NCBI GenBank assembly: GCA_017545045.1
Contig: JAFYDA010000017.1
Location: 1-51,529, forward strand
Direction of reading: 5' to 3'
Source: Prevotella sp.
Lineage (GTDB): Bacteria > Bacteroidota > Bacteroidia > Bacteroidales > Bacteroidaceae
Length of the DNA: 51,529 bases
This document shows positions 8,401 through 15,928 of this stretch, piece after piece; position 1 is the first letter of the stretch, and each line of letters opens with the position of its first letter. The translations under genes were made by a program, and so were the position numbers. The notes beneath the pieces are model-generated. The model did no database searches, had not been told where the DNA came from, and was given only the letters and a program-made list of their open reading frames with translations.

Positions 8401-8445
8401 CACCAGAAGCACTGCAACAAACTTTACAATTCCTTTGTTTTGCAT
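5407..8445 (-). CDS. secDF: Protein translocase SecDF fusion
   Basis: 1012 aa in one chain, typical of Bacteroidetes where SecD and SecF are fused. It uses the proton gradient to help pull proteins through SecYEG. Residues 1-~640 are SecD: an N-terminal membrane segment, periplasmic P1 region (GLGLDLKGGMNVILEV, residues ~70-85), and a six-helix membrane block with GTAVDANVLIYER. The SecF half follows with IDFTGGRNY near 715 and a second membrane block with SINDKVVVFDRVREN. An Ala/Lys-rich low-complexity insert (about 265-310) lies in the SecD periplasmic part. It stands alone, with its own terminator. Confidence 0.96.
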   Translation of the reverse strand: MQNKGIVKFVAVLLVLVCCFYLSFSFVTRHYESKAAAMGEEAGQEYLDSINNEKVYMGIYSLKQCREMEIGLGLDLKGGMNVILEVSVPDVVDVLADHKTDAAYKKSMEQAKKEEETSQDDFISLFIKYWNQNSNGRPLAAIFATQQMKGKVSTQSTDSEVESALRAEVQSAVDNSFNVVRNRIDKFGVVQPNIQKLEGQSGRIMVEMPGIKEPERVRKLLQGSANLEFWETYNSQEIVPLLAQLNQKYAAMGGELTETNDSVATDSTAVAEVADTAKAAATDLASKLTKKADNAGSALAKEEAKKQNPLFAVFQPTQGQTLAVVGYANGRDTAAVNKVIYSDIAATIFPAELKLRWGAKPEDFGGEAHGDIFALYALKITTANGRAPLEGDVITNGKDDFDQMGHPCVSMQMNSDGARQWSQITKQNIGKAVAIVLDDAVYSAPRILTQIDGGNSQITGNFTIEDTKDLANTLNSGKMPAPTRIVQEEVVGPSLGAQSIKQGVISFIVAFVLLMIYMIMLYGPIPGLMADSALLVNLFFTLGILTSFQAALTMPGIAGIVLTLGTAVDANVLIYERTKEELRKGLAMKEALSKGYSNAFSAIFDSNVTSLITGFILLFFGTGPVKGFATTWIIGIFCSFFTAVFLTRLVYEHMLKKDKWTNLTFVTAYSKNMMQNSKFNFMGSYKKSFTIWGVAAIIFCISFAVRGLSQSIDFTGGRNYVVVLDKETPVEQVRQALSGAFVNTIGEKANQEANTSVIALGTDGKTVRISTNWDIESNNPEVDDKAETILYNALKKAGLINQAEVSAFKNPDVREGGSIISSAKVGPSVAKDITYGAIISVIIALIAIFLYILIRFRNVAFSVGSTVALFFDALVVIGFYSVLWGWVPMSLEIDQTFIGAILTVIGYSINDKVVVFDRVRENINLFGKRDRQTLFNDSLNQTLARTINTSVTTLIVLLCIFILGGDSIRSFSFAMILGVIFGTLSSLFIAAPVAYLTMGKTIREEEAPAVAK

Positions 8446-8492
8446 TTTGGTTATTTATAATTATTATTTATTAATATGCGCGTTTGAGCCTG

Positions 8493-8500
8493 CAAATATA
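8493..8500 (-). promoter_or_regulatory. -7 promoter box of secDF
   Basis: Minus strand TATATTTG, a full TAnnTTTG match, 47 nt before the secDF ATG. No clear -33 TTTG at the usual spacing. Confidence 0.45.
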
Positions 8501-8549
8501 CACAATTTTTTACGTTTGGGAAAATTTATCGGCATTTTTCACACAAAAA

Positions 8550-9644
8550 TTAGGGATTATACTGCATTTTTAGCCAACAAAGCACTGGATAATGGTCAGA
8601 AAAGTCAATTTTTGAGTCAACTTGACAATTATACGGCGTGAAATGGTCAGAGCAAAAAATGTGGTCGATTCTTACCCAGAATCCTTTCTGATTATATGAC
8701 AAACCTATGCCGCGTCCCGATGCTTGGAAACAGTCTTCCAGACCGTCGACCATGACATGGTGGGTATAGGAGATGGGAGTGTCGTTAAAGTCACCACAGA
8801 CAATAACCGGGTATTGACGGTGTTCGTCAATGTATTTTTTAACAGCCTCCACCTCGACGGCACGTTTGGCAGAGTTTACGCTGAGTTTGCCAATAATAAG
8901 CTTTGACTCTGCTTTGGCAGTATCGCGCGAAACGGCACCCTTCAGAATTTTCCTATAATGATTGCGCTCATCAGACGACAAGTGAGTACATTCCAAATGA
9001 TTGTTGATGACCAGCAATGTGTCGCTGCCACGTTTAAGATAGTAAGCCACCGAACCATTGGCCGATGACTCGTACTGGATACGCTCCTTACGCAGAATAG
9101 GATAGCGAGTATGGATGCCTATGCCGTTCATGGACTTAGAACCTTTTCTGAATATGGTCGTGTCATTATAAGGGTATATCTTCTCATACTTCACCATCAT
9201 GTAACGCCGCCACGTGTCGACATCTTCCTGTATACACACAATATCAGCCTGCTGTTCCTTCAGATAGTCGAGAATGCGCTCGAAAGCGTCTTTGTATTTG
9301 TAATTGCCGCCATAGGAACAGACATTGTAAGTCAGCACTTTAATACAACTGTCTGGCACTTCTTGCCGCGGATTCAGGGGCATATATGTACTAATAGGTA
9401 TGTACGCGAAGATGAAACCCACGACAGGAATCCATGCTTTACGCCACTTGAAGATAAGCCAGAAAAAAAGGAAGCCAAGGTTGACCACTACAAAAACCGG
9501 GAAAACCATGCCTAACCACGAACACCAGGGATAGTCAACGGGACTCAGTCGGTCGGAATAACCTGTCAGCAACATGAGTAATGCCGTTGCAATATTTGCA
9601 CCGGCAATAATATTGATGGTCAACTGTTTAAGCTGCTTTATCAT
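8550..9644 (-). CDS. Endonuclease/exonuclease/phosphatase-family membrane protein
   Basis: 364 aa. Residues 1-~90 hold three hydrophobic helices; the rest is an EEP-fold domain with LTYNVCSYGG, IVCIQEDV, the core NNHLECTH, VIVCGDFNDTP and the closing RIDHIFCS and SDHYPVLC motifs, so the metal-dependent active site looks complete. The family contains nucleases, phosphatases and lipid phosphodiesterases; substrate here is unknown. The ATG at 9644 overlaps the rhomboid stop by 4 nt (ATGA), indicating translational coupling with that membrane protease. Such rhomboid-EEP pairs are common in Bacteroidales. Confidence 0.88.
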   Translation of the reverse strand: MIKQLKQLTINIIAGANIATALLMLLTGYSDRLSPVDYPWCSWLGMVFPVFVVVNLGFLFFWLIFKWRKAWIPVVGFIFAYIPISTYMPLNPRQEVPDSCIKVLTYNVCSYGGNYKYKDAFERILDYLKEQQADIVCIQEDVDTWRRYMMVKYEKIYPYNDTTIFRKGSKSMNGIGIHTRYPILRKERIQYESSANGSVAYYLKRGSDTLLVINNHLECTHLSSDERNHYRKILKGAVSRDTAKAESKLIIGKLSVNSAKRAVEVEAVKKYIDEHRQYPVIVCGDFNDTPISYTHHVMVDGLEDCFQASGRGIGLSYNQKGFWVRIDHIFCSDHFTPYNCQVDSKIDFSDHYPVLCWLKMQYNP

Positions 9645-10570
9645 GAGTTTCGGCTAGCATCGAAGAGCTTTTGCTTCTCTTCCTTAGTAAGACTGTCGTA
9701 ACCACTCTTACGAATCTTGTCGAGGATGGCATCTATCTCTTCTTGATTCTGATGCTTACGCGCATTAAACTCCCTGTCTGCCTCTTTCGAACCACCACGC
9801 TCTGCATGCATGCGGGATTTGGAGTTGTTACTTCGGTTTTCAAAATTACGCTTTAGTTTTTCAAAGAACTCCTGCCCACCTGAGCGATTGTAATTTGAAC
9901 CGGGATGATTGTTCCAGTAGCGTATCATGAGGAAGCCAAACAACATTCCGCCAAGGTGCGCCATGTGAGCCACGTTGTCGCCGGAAGAGCTAATCGCAGA
10001 GAACAATTCAATGGCTGCGTAAATGCAGACAAACCACTTTGCCTTAATGGGCACGGGCAACGGGAAAATAAAAATCCGCTCGTTGGGAAAAATCATACCG
10101 AAGGCCAACAAGATGGCATAGACGGCACCTGACGCTCCAATGGTTGTCCACCCATTCAGCTGATGACTAAGCTGCTGGCCTACTACAAATAACTCTGAGA
10201 AGGTGATCTCCGGTTCCTGCGCACTGACACGGAAATAGAAGTCGAAAAACTGTACCAGTTCTTGCATAAAACCAGCACCGATACCACACGAAATGTAATA
10301 AAAAAGGAATTTCTGCGAACCCCACACGCTTTCCACCACAACGCCAAACATCCACAAGGCAAACATGTTGAAAAAAATATGTGTCAGATTAGCATGCAGA
10401 AACATGTAAGTGACGAACTGGTATAAATGGAACTCGCTGGCCATGAAGTAGTGCAGTCCACCTATGCTATCCAGATTGATGCCACGCAATCCTAAAACCC
10501 ATGTAGCTACAAAAGCCAAAAAATTGACAATGAGCAGATTTTTGGTGACAGTTGGTATGTTACGGAACAT
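9641..10570 (-). CDS. Rhomboid-family intramembrane serine protease
   Basis: 309 aa with six or more membrane helices in the first ~215 residues and a charged, cytoplasmic C-terminal tail rich in Lys, Arg and Glu. The catalytic serine is S147 in GASG and the catalytic histidine H205 in AHLGG; the upstream HANLTHIFFNMFAL (59-72) is the typical helix-2 motif with its histidines and asparagine. Rhomboids cut membrane helices of target proteins. A ~25-residue extra loop (about 112-135) lies between helices 3 and 4. First gene of a two-gene unit with the EEP-family gene (4-nt overlap). Substrate unknown. Confidence 0.92.
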   Translation of the reverse strand: MFRNIPTVTKNLLIVNFLAFVATWVLGLRGINLDSIGGLHYFMASEFHLYQFVTYMFLHANLTHIFFNMFALWMFGVVVESVWGSQKFLFYYISCGIGAGFMQELVQFFDFYFRVSAQEPEITFSELFVVGQQLSHQLNGWTTIGASGAVYAILLAFGMIFPNERIFIFPLPVPIKAKWFVCIYAAIELFSAISSSGDNVAHMAHLGGMLFGFLMIRYWNNHPGSNYNRSGGQEFFEKLKRNFENRSNNSKSRMHAERGGSKEADREFNARKHQNQEEIDAILDKIRKSGYDSLTKEEKQKLFDASRNS

Positions 10571-10640
10571 CTTTACAATTTATAATTTAACGATTTAATG
10601 AAACATTTTGATGACAAGCTCTTTCATCGCTTTTCGGGTG

Positions 10641-10648
10641 CAAAATTA
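10641..10648 (-). promoter_or_regulatory. -7 promoter box of the rhomboid gene
   Basis: Minus strand TAATTTTG matches TAnnTTTG, 70 nt before the ATG at 10570. A CAAA that could be the -33 box lies 23 nt away, slightly wide of the ideal. Confidence 0.45.
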
Positions 10649-10726
10649 CGAAAAATATCCGTTTTTCGATGCAAAAACAGCCTTGATGCAATTTTTTTTC
10701 ATTAAAAAAGTAAATTTTTCCGTTTT

Positions 10727-10761
10727 TTTGTTGTTTTTCTGAATACTTTCCCCTATATTTG
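10727..10761 (+). promoter_or_regulatory. Promoter of the HU gene
   Basis: TTTG/TTG at 10727-10733 and TATATTTG at 10754-10761 are separated by about 20 nt, a near-ideal Bacteroidetes promoter. The expected leader is about 60 nt and A/T-rich. Confidence 0.75.
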
Positions 10762-10823
10762 CGGAGAATTTCAGAAAAGAAACGTATTTTTTCTAATTAT
10801 AAATCATTTAATAAACAACTATT

Positions 10824-11096
10824 ATGAACAAAACAGAATTAGTTGAGAAGATTGCAGCAGGTGCTGGTCTCTCTAAAGCAGACTCAAAAAAGGCTCTTGA
10901 CGCTACCGTAGCAGCTATTAAGAATGCGCTCGCAGCTGGTGACAAGATTGCACTCGTCGGTTTTGGTACTTTCAGCGTTAGTGAGCGCCCTGCCCGCGAA
11001 GGTATCAACCCCGCTACCAAGCAAAAGATTTCCATTGCCGCTAAGAAAGTCGCTAAGTTTAAGGCTGGTGCTGAATTGGTTGATGCTCTGAATTAA
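10824..11096 (+). CDS. HU-family DNA-binding protein
   Basis: 90 aa, the standard HU length. MNKTELVEKIAAGAGLSKAD and the signature GFGTFSVSERPAREGINP identify it. HU dimers bend and compact DNA in the nucleoid. It has its own promoter and is followed by a strong terminator, so it is transcribed alone and probably at high level. Whether it is the main HU or one of several paralogues common in Bacteroidales cannot be decided from the window. Confidence 0.96.
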   Translation: MNKTELVEKIAAGAGLSKADSKKALDATVAAIKNALAAGDKIALVGFGTFSVSERPAREGINPATKQKISIAAKKVAKFKAGAELVDALN

Positions 11097-11118
11097 ATTT
11101 TTGTAAAAAAAAATCAAA

Positions 11119-11148
11119 GAGGGCATACCTGCGGGCGTGCCCTTTTTT
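11119..11148 (+). terminator. Rho-independent terminator of the HU gene
   Basis: GGGCA pairs with TGCCC, with additional inner pairing, and is followed by six T residues, between the HU stop and the dapB start (11155). The dapB start codon comes only a few bases later, so dapB must have a promoter nearby or depend on read-through. Confidence 0.8.
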
Positions 11149-11154
11149 AGACGT

Positions 11155-11871
11155 ATGAAAATAGCATTAATAGGCTACGGAAAGATGGGCAAGATGATAG
11201 AACAAATAGCCGTCGACCGTGGTCATGAGATTGTAAGTATCATTGATATTGACAACCAGCAGGATTTTGACAGTCCTCAGTTCGCATCAGCAGATGTGGC
11301 TATTGAGTTTACTAATCCTACGGTGGCCTACGACAACTATCTGAAGGCGTGGGCCAAGGGCGTAAAAGTTGTTTCCGGTTCTACGGGTTGGATGAAGGAG
11401 CATGGCGATGACGTGCGTCAAGAATGCACTGACAATGGAAAGACGCTGTTCTGGGCGTCAAACTTCTCCATCGGTGTGGCCATCTTCTCGGCTGTCAATC
11501 GCTACTTGGCCAAGATTATGAACAAGTTTCCACAATATGATGTGGAGATGGAAGAAACCCATCACGTCCATAAGCTTGATCACCCCAGTGGAACAGCTAT
11601 TACGCTGGCTGACGAGATTGTTGAAAATATTGAACGTAAGGAATCGTGGTCCGAGGATACCACCGACCCTAAGCTGTTACGTATCGACCATATCCGCCGT
11701 GGTGAGGTTCCTGGTATTCACACCGTCCGCTACGACAGTGATGCCGACCTTATCACTATCACTCACGATGCCCACAATCGTAAGGGCTTTGCCCTCGGTG
11801 CTGTGTTGGCTGCTGAGTATACCAAGGAACATCAGGGTCTGCTGACCATCTCGGACATGTTCAAGTTTTAA
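11155..11871 (+). CDS. dapB: 4-hydroxy-tetrahydrodipicolinate reductase
   Basis: 238 aa from the ATG at 11155 (MKIALIGYGKMGKM), which puts the nucleotide-binding GxGxxG motif at the N-terminus; a longer frame starting at 11137 would run from inside the HU terminator and is rejected. It reduces HTPA with NAD(P)H in lysine and diaminopimelate synthesis. GSTGW (75-79), SNFSIGV (102-108) and the catalytic HHVHKLDHPSGTA (136-148) are all present. At 238 aa it is shorter than the E. coli enzyme (273) but normal for Bacteroidetes. lepB follows 91 nt later on the same strand and may be co-transcribed. Confidence 0.95.
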   Translation: MKIALIGYGKMGKMIEQIAVDRGHEIVSIIDIDNQQDFDSPQFASADVAIEFTNPTVAYDNYLKAWAKGVKVVSGSTGWMKEHGDDVRQECTDNGKTLFWASNFSIGVAIFSAVNRYLAKIMNKFPQYDVEMEETHHVHKLDHPSGTAITLADEIVENIERKESWSEDTTDPKLLRIDHIRRGEVPGIHTVRYDSDADLITITHDAHNRKGFALGAVLAAEYTKEHQGLLTISDMFKF

Positions 11872-11962
11872 CATACGCATTAAAAGAGGTTAAACTTTCA
11901 TGCCTGACGCAACTATTATCCGTCTTGATAGCGTCAAATGCACGTAAAACAAAAAGACACTA

Positions 11963-13399
11963 ATGATTGACAAAAAGAAAGCAAAACAAGATCCGAAGAA
12001 GCAGTGGACGAAGTTCATCGTTGTTCTGCTGCTTTACCTATTGTTCCTCTATTGGGTGAAATCGTGGTGGGGACTGTTAGTCGTGCCGTTCATTTACGAT
12101 ATCTACATAACCAAGAAAATAAAGTGGCAATGGTGGAAGGAAGAGGAGGGACCTGTCAAATGGGTCATGTCGTGGGTTGACGCGCTGGTGTTTGCACTGG
12201 TGGCTGTCTATTTCATTAACTTGTTCTTCTTTCAAAACTATGTCATTCCCAGTTCTTCTCTAGAAAAGTCACTGCTCACGGGTGATTATCTCTTTGTGTC
12301 GAAGGTAAGTTATGGTCCCCGTATTCCCGAAACACCGCTAACCATGCCATTGACACAGCACACATTGCCTGTTGTGGAATGCAAGTCCTATATCGAGTGG
12401 CCTCATTGGGACTACCGCCGTGTGACAGGGCTTGGCAAAGTAGAACTGAATGATATCGTTGTTTTCAACTATCCTTCGGGCGACACGCTCTGTTCTGCGC
12501 CCCAGTATCAAGCCATGGACTTTTACCGCACCTGCTACGATCTCGGTTATCGCATCTATCCTCAGCATCCAGATCCCGACTCGCTTGACGACATAACACG
12601 ACGCAAGTTCTATGAAACCATATATCAGGCTGGCCGCCAATATATTGTAAACAACCAAGTGGAATTCGGCGAAATCATTACCCGCCCAGCCGACCGTCGC
12701 GAAAACTATGTCAAGCGTTGCGTCGGACTGCCAGGACAAACGCTTCAGATAAAGAATCGCATTGTTTATCTCGATGGTAAGCCAAACAAAGAACCTGATA
12801 ACGTACAATATACTTACCATGTGAAGTTCAAACAAAATATTCCTGATAATCTGATGCAGGAACTGGGTATCTCAATGGAAGATTTGATGAGTTTGAACCA
12901 GCTTGGCTACATGCCGCTGACGAAGCATGCCGTCGATGTGATTGGCGCACGCAAAGATTTAGTGGAAAGCATCACATTGAATACCGATGCCGATGAGTGG
13001 GACATCTATCCGCTGAACGGCAATAAGCACTGGACGCGCGATAACTACGGCCCCGTCTGGATTCCCAAAAAGGGAACAACACTCAAGTTGACGCTTGACA
13101 ATCTGCCCGTCTACGAACGACCCATCCGTGCCTACGAAGGTAATAAGCTGGAAGTCCGCGACGGCAAAATATATATTAATGACAAAGAGACAAAAGAATA
13201 TACGTTCAAGATGAACTACTACTGGATGCAGGGTGACAACCGTCATAACTCGGCAGACTCCCGCTACTGGGGCTTTGTTCCAGAAGACCACATCGTTGGT
13301 AAACCCATCTTCATCTGGTGGTCGAGCGACCCTGACCGTCATGGTTTAAGCGGTATACGCTGGAGTCGCCTCTTCCGCTTCGTCGACAATATCAAGTAA
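11963..13399 (+). CDS. lepB: Signal peptidase I
   Basis: 478 aa. It removes signal peptides from secreted proteins on the outer face of the inner membrane. Two hydrophobic segments (18-45 and 70-92) precede the catalytic serine S99 in VIPSSSLEKSL; the general-base lysine is K251 in YVKRCVGLPG; the closing box is GDNRHNSADSRYWGFV. The protein is longer than E. coli LepB (324) because of a large insert between the serine and lysine boxes and another after the lysine, as is common in Bacteroidetes. The next gene, a second S26-family protein, begins with GTG one base after the stop. Confidence 0.95.
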   Translation: MIDKKKAKQDPKKQWTKFIVVLLLYLLFLYWVKSWWGLLVVPFIYDIYITKKIKWQWWKEEEGPVKWVMSWVDALVFALVAVYFINLFFFQNYVIPSSSLEKSLLTGDYLFVSKVSYGPRIPETPLTMPLTQHTLPVVECKSYIEWPHWDYRRVTGLGKVELNDIVVFNYPSGDTLCSAPQYQAMDFYRTCYDLGYRIYPQHPDPDSLDDITRRKFYETIYQAGRQYIVNNQVEFGEIITRPADRRENYVKRCVGLPGQTLQIKNRIVYLDGKPNKEPDNVQYTYHVKFKQNIPDNLMQELGISMEDLMSLNQLGYMPLTKHAVDVIGARKDLVESITLNTDADEWDIYPLNGNKHWTRDNYGPVWIPKKGTTLKLTLDNLPVYERPIRAYEGNKLEVRDGKIYINDKETKEYTFKMNYYWMQGDNRHNSADSRYWGFVPEDHIVGKPIFIWWSSDPDRHGLSGIRWSRLFRFVDNIK

Positions 13400-13897
13400 G
13401 TGCGCAATACACTGAAATTCCTCTGTGCGCTTGCCGTCTCATTTATCGCAATGCTGACGTTCAGAGCGCTCGTTTTTACCATCTACACTGTTCCCGGCCC
13501 CACACTGGAACCACAGTTTAAGGCTGGAGATCGTGTGATGGTGAACAGGTGGTCGTATGGCCTGCGCACGGGTGGAGAAGGTTTGTTCTCTTATGGACGC
13601 ATTTGTCAACAGCCAATAGCTAAAGGAGACTGGGTTGCTGTAGATGACTCCACTGGAAATGTCTTCATTGGACAGTGTACAGCCCTGCCAGGTGACACCG
13701 TCAAATGGCAGAGCCGTACATTAGTAGTACCGAGCAAAAAGAATTGTGCCCGCAACGATTTCTACCGTATTAATGACCTGGGGCTCGTGTCTGAACGTCA
13801 AATTATTGGACGTGTATCACTTATTGTCTACAGTCATGATAACCGATATCCTTTCTGGCGAGGCTATGACTACCGCCGACTCCTTCTCCCGAAATGA
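13400..13897 (+). CDS. S26 signal-peptidase homologue lacking the catalytic dyad
   Basis: 165 aa starting at GTG 13400, immediately after the lepB stop; no ATG fits better. One N-terminal membrane segment (5-28) is followed by YTVPGPTLEPQFKAGDRV, which aligns with the serine box of LepB but has threonine (T35) where LepB has S99. The lysine box reads FIGQCTALPGD, with glycine (G91) where LepB has K251. The closing box is VYSHDNRYPFWRGYDYR. So the usual Ser-Lys dyad is absent and the protein is probably not a conventional peptidase; it may assist or regulate LepB. It overlaps the following WbqC-like gene by 4 nt. Confidence 0.85.
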   Translation: MRNTLKFLCALAVSFIAMLTFRALVFTIYTVPGPTLEPQFKAGDRVMVNRWSYGLRTGGEGLFSYGRICQQPIAKGDWVAVDDSTGNVFIGQCTALPGDTVKWQSRTLVVPSKKNCARNDFYRINDLGLVSERQIIGRVSLIVYSHDNRYPFWRGYDYRRLLLPK

Positions 13898-14499
13898 ACG
13901 TTCTGCTGTCTACGACTTACTTCGGTTCCATACAATGGTACCAGAAACTCTATCGCGCTGATGAAACATGGATTGAGCACTGTGAGAGTTTCAAAAAGCA
14001 GACCTATCGCAACCGCTGCATCATAGCTACTACACAAGGCTTACAGATCCTAACAGTGCCCGTTGAGCGCGATTCTTCTGGTTTTATCAAAGATATCCGC
14101 ATCAGCGATCACGGTAACTGGCGCCATCTGCACTGGAACGCCTTGCTGTCGGCATACGGTGAATCACCGTTTTTCGAGTATTACGAGGACGACCTGCATC
14201 CGTTCTTTGAACGTCGGTGGACGTATTTGTTTGATTTCAACGAGGAAATCCGGATGAAGATGTGTGAACTACTTGACCTGCGACCTCAGGTACGCTACAC
14301 AGAAACCTATGTTGCAGAAGTCTCAGATCCTATATCCGACTTCCGCGAAGCTATCAATCCGAAGCATCCTGCTCCCGACCCCGACTTCGTGCCGCGTAGA
14401 TACTATCAGGTCTACGAGGCGAAGCACGGTTTCCAACCAAACCTCAGCATCGTAGACCTGCTATTCAACATGGGACCAGAGGCGATCCTTTACCTCTAA
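13894..14499 (+). CDS. WbqC-like family protein
   Basis: 201 aa. The N-terminus (LLSTTYFGSIQWYQKL) and the motif NRCIIATTQGLQILTVPVER, with the later HWNALLSAYGESPFFEYY, match the WbqC-like family (Pfam WbqC). Members occur in O-antigen and surface-glycan clusters but no biochemical role is settled. It is translationally coupled (ATGA) to the degenerate signal-peptidase homologue and ends the dapB-lepB gene series; a conserved association of WbqC-like genes with lepB occurs in Bacteroidales. No membrane segment or signal peptide is seen. Confidence 0.85.
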   Translation: MNVLLSTTYFGSIQWYQKLYRADETWIEHCESFKKQTYRNRCIIATTQGLQILTVPVERDSSGFIKDIRISDHGNWRHLHWNALLSAYGESPFFEYYEDDLHPFFERRWTYLFDFNEEIRMKMCELLDLRPQVRYTETYVAEVSDPISDFREAINPKHPAPDPDFVPRRYYQVYEAKHGFQPNLSIVDLLFNMGPEAILYL

Positions 14500-14531
14500 T
14501 AGTTTCTTTCTTCACCTTTTCGCTGTTCTTC

Positions 14532-15797
14532 TCACCATCTGTCCTTCGTTACAATGTCGTCAGCCCAGCGATGATCCTTTGGGAATGGTTGTCCGCCCCA
14601 AGCCTTCACCTGCGTCCACGGCTCAGCCTCATCGGTCCAGAAGGGATGGTTAGCAGGCAAGCCGAGTGGCATAAACGCAAGACTCGTCATGTAAAGCGAG
14701 CCATTGTTTGTATACCAATCAGCCGTTTCTGGCTGATGGCCACAAAAACCTATGGTCAGATAGCCTGCTTCGTTGTAATTTGATTGCTGATCAAACATGC
14801 GATGCATAACTGCGGTAAGTGCGGCACGCACTTGTCCGTTAGACAAGTCTTTCGGCAATTTCTGATACCACGCTATCAGTGCTAATGGCTGCATAGCTGC
14901 TAAACGATAAGGCGTTGAGCGGCCGATGACGGGGAACGTACCTTCTGGCGAAATAAAACGTTCCAAAATGATAGAAAACTTTTGTGCACGCTTCAAGGCA
15001 CGGTCATAGTACTTCTGGTACTCTAAACGTGTATTTGCCTTTGCGTCAATCATATTTTTCAGCGTTTCCAGATACATCGCATGGAATACATAGCTACTGT
15101 AATAATCGAAAGCAAACACAGGGCCATCAGCATACCAACCATCGCCTATATACCACTCCTCCACCTTACGTATGGTCATCATCACACGGAAATCGTCATA
15201 TTCCTTTAAACCTGCGGCCTTTGCTATGAAACTCTCGATGATTGAAGAAAAGAGGAACCAGTTAGTATAAGGAGGCTCTATCGAACGCAACTTCTTGAAC
15301 GCTTCGATATAACGATTTTTCGTCGTCCGATCCAGAGGCACCCACAAGGCATCATAGGCACGAATGAATGACTCAGCAATATATGCAGCATCCACTAAGT
15401 TCTGACCGGAGACCCCCCAACACAAATAGTCTGGCGAATCAGGGTCAACAGAATTCTTGTATGAAGCTAAAGCCCACTCACGCAATTGTTTGCGTAATTG
15501 ACCTTCGGCTGTCTCATCATCTGGTAGCGAAAGCCACGGCGCCACACCAGCCATCAATCGCCCGAAGGTCTCCATATAGACCACTTTGCGGTTGCGGTTG
15601 TCAAAGGAAGGCGAAAATTCCGTTTTCATATTCTTTTGGAGTTCACCTTTGGCCATGTTCTCTAGCACTGGTTGCGCCATCTTGTAGGTCTGTTCCACCC
15701 AATAATCACGGTCTGTCTGAACCACCTTCTTCACTTTCTTGGCTTGTAGCGGCAACATCAACATAAGAGTTGCCATCAAAAAGAACATTTTTTTCAT
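14532..15797 (-). CDS. DUF2264 domain secreted protein
   Basis: 421 aa with a signal peptide (MKKMFFLMATLMLMLPLQAK). The body matches DUF2264, an (alpha/alpha)-barrel-like family related in fold to unsaturated glucuronyl hydrolases: VYMETFGRLMAGVAPWLSLP, YLCWGVSGQNLVDAAYIAES, WYADGPVFAFDYYSSYVFHA and FPVIGRSTPYRLAAMQPLAL. The activity is not known; family members sit in polysaccharide-degradation clusters, which suggests a role in glycan breakdown in the periplasm. Here it stands alone between the convergent WbqC-like gene and the tsf terminator, with its own good promoter. Confidence 0.88.
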   Translation of the reverse strand: MKKMFFLMATLMLMLPLQAKKVKKVVQTDRDYWVEQTYKMAQPVLENMAKGELQKNMKTEFSPSFDNRNRKVVYMETFGRLMAGVAPWLSLPDDETAEGQLRKQLREWALASYKNSVDPDSPDYLCWGVSGQNLVDAAYIAESFIRAYDALWVPLDRTTKNRYIEAFKKLRSIEPPYTNWFLFSSIIESFIAKAAGLKEYDDFRVMMTIRKVEEWYIGDGWYADGPVFAFDYYSSYVFHAMYLETLKNMIDAKANTRLEYQKYYDRALKRAQKFSIILERFISPEGTFPVIGRSTPYRLAAMQPLALIAWYQKLPKDLSNGQVRAALTAVMHRMFDQQSNYNEAGYLTIGFCGHQPETADWYTNNGSLYMTSLAFMPLGLPANHPFWTDEAEPWTQVKAWGGQPFPKDHRWADDIVTKDRW

Positions 15798-15830
15798 TAG
15801 ATTACATTTTTATTGGAAAACTATCGATTG

Positions 15831-15862
15831 CAAAAGTAATGAAAAAATTGCTAATTTCCAAA
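15831..15862 (-). promoter_or_regulatory. Promoter of the DUF2264 gene
   Basis: Minus strand TTTG at 15862-15859 and TACTTTTG at 15838-15831, separated by 20 nt: a full consensus match. The leader would be about 30 nt. Confidence 0.75.
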
Positions 15863-15875
15863 CTTTAAACAACAA

Positions 15876-15909
15876 AAAAATGCAGCCCCGTAAAGAGGAC
15901 TGCATTTCT
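15876..15909 (-). terminator. Rho-independent terminator of tsf
   Basis: AAATGCAG (15878-15885) pairs with CTGCATTT (15900-15907); on the minus strand the stem is followed by seven T residues. It lies about 20 nt past the tsf stop and ends the ribosomal-protein operon. Confidence 0.85.
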
Positions 15910-15928
15910 TTTTATTGTAACAACAGAA

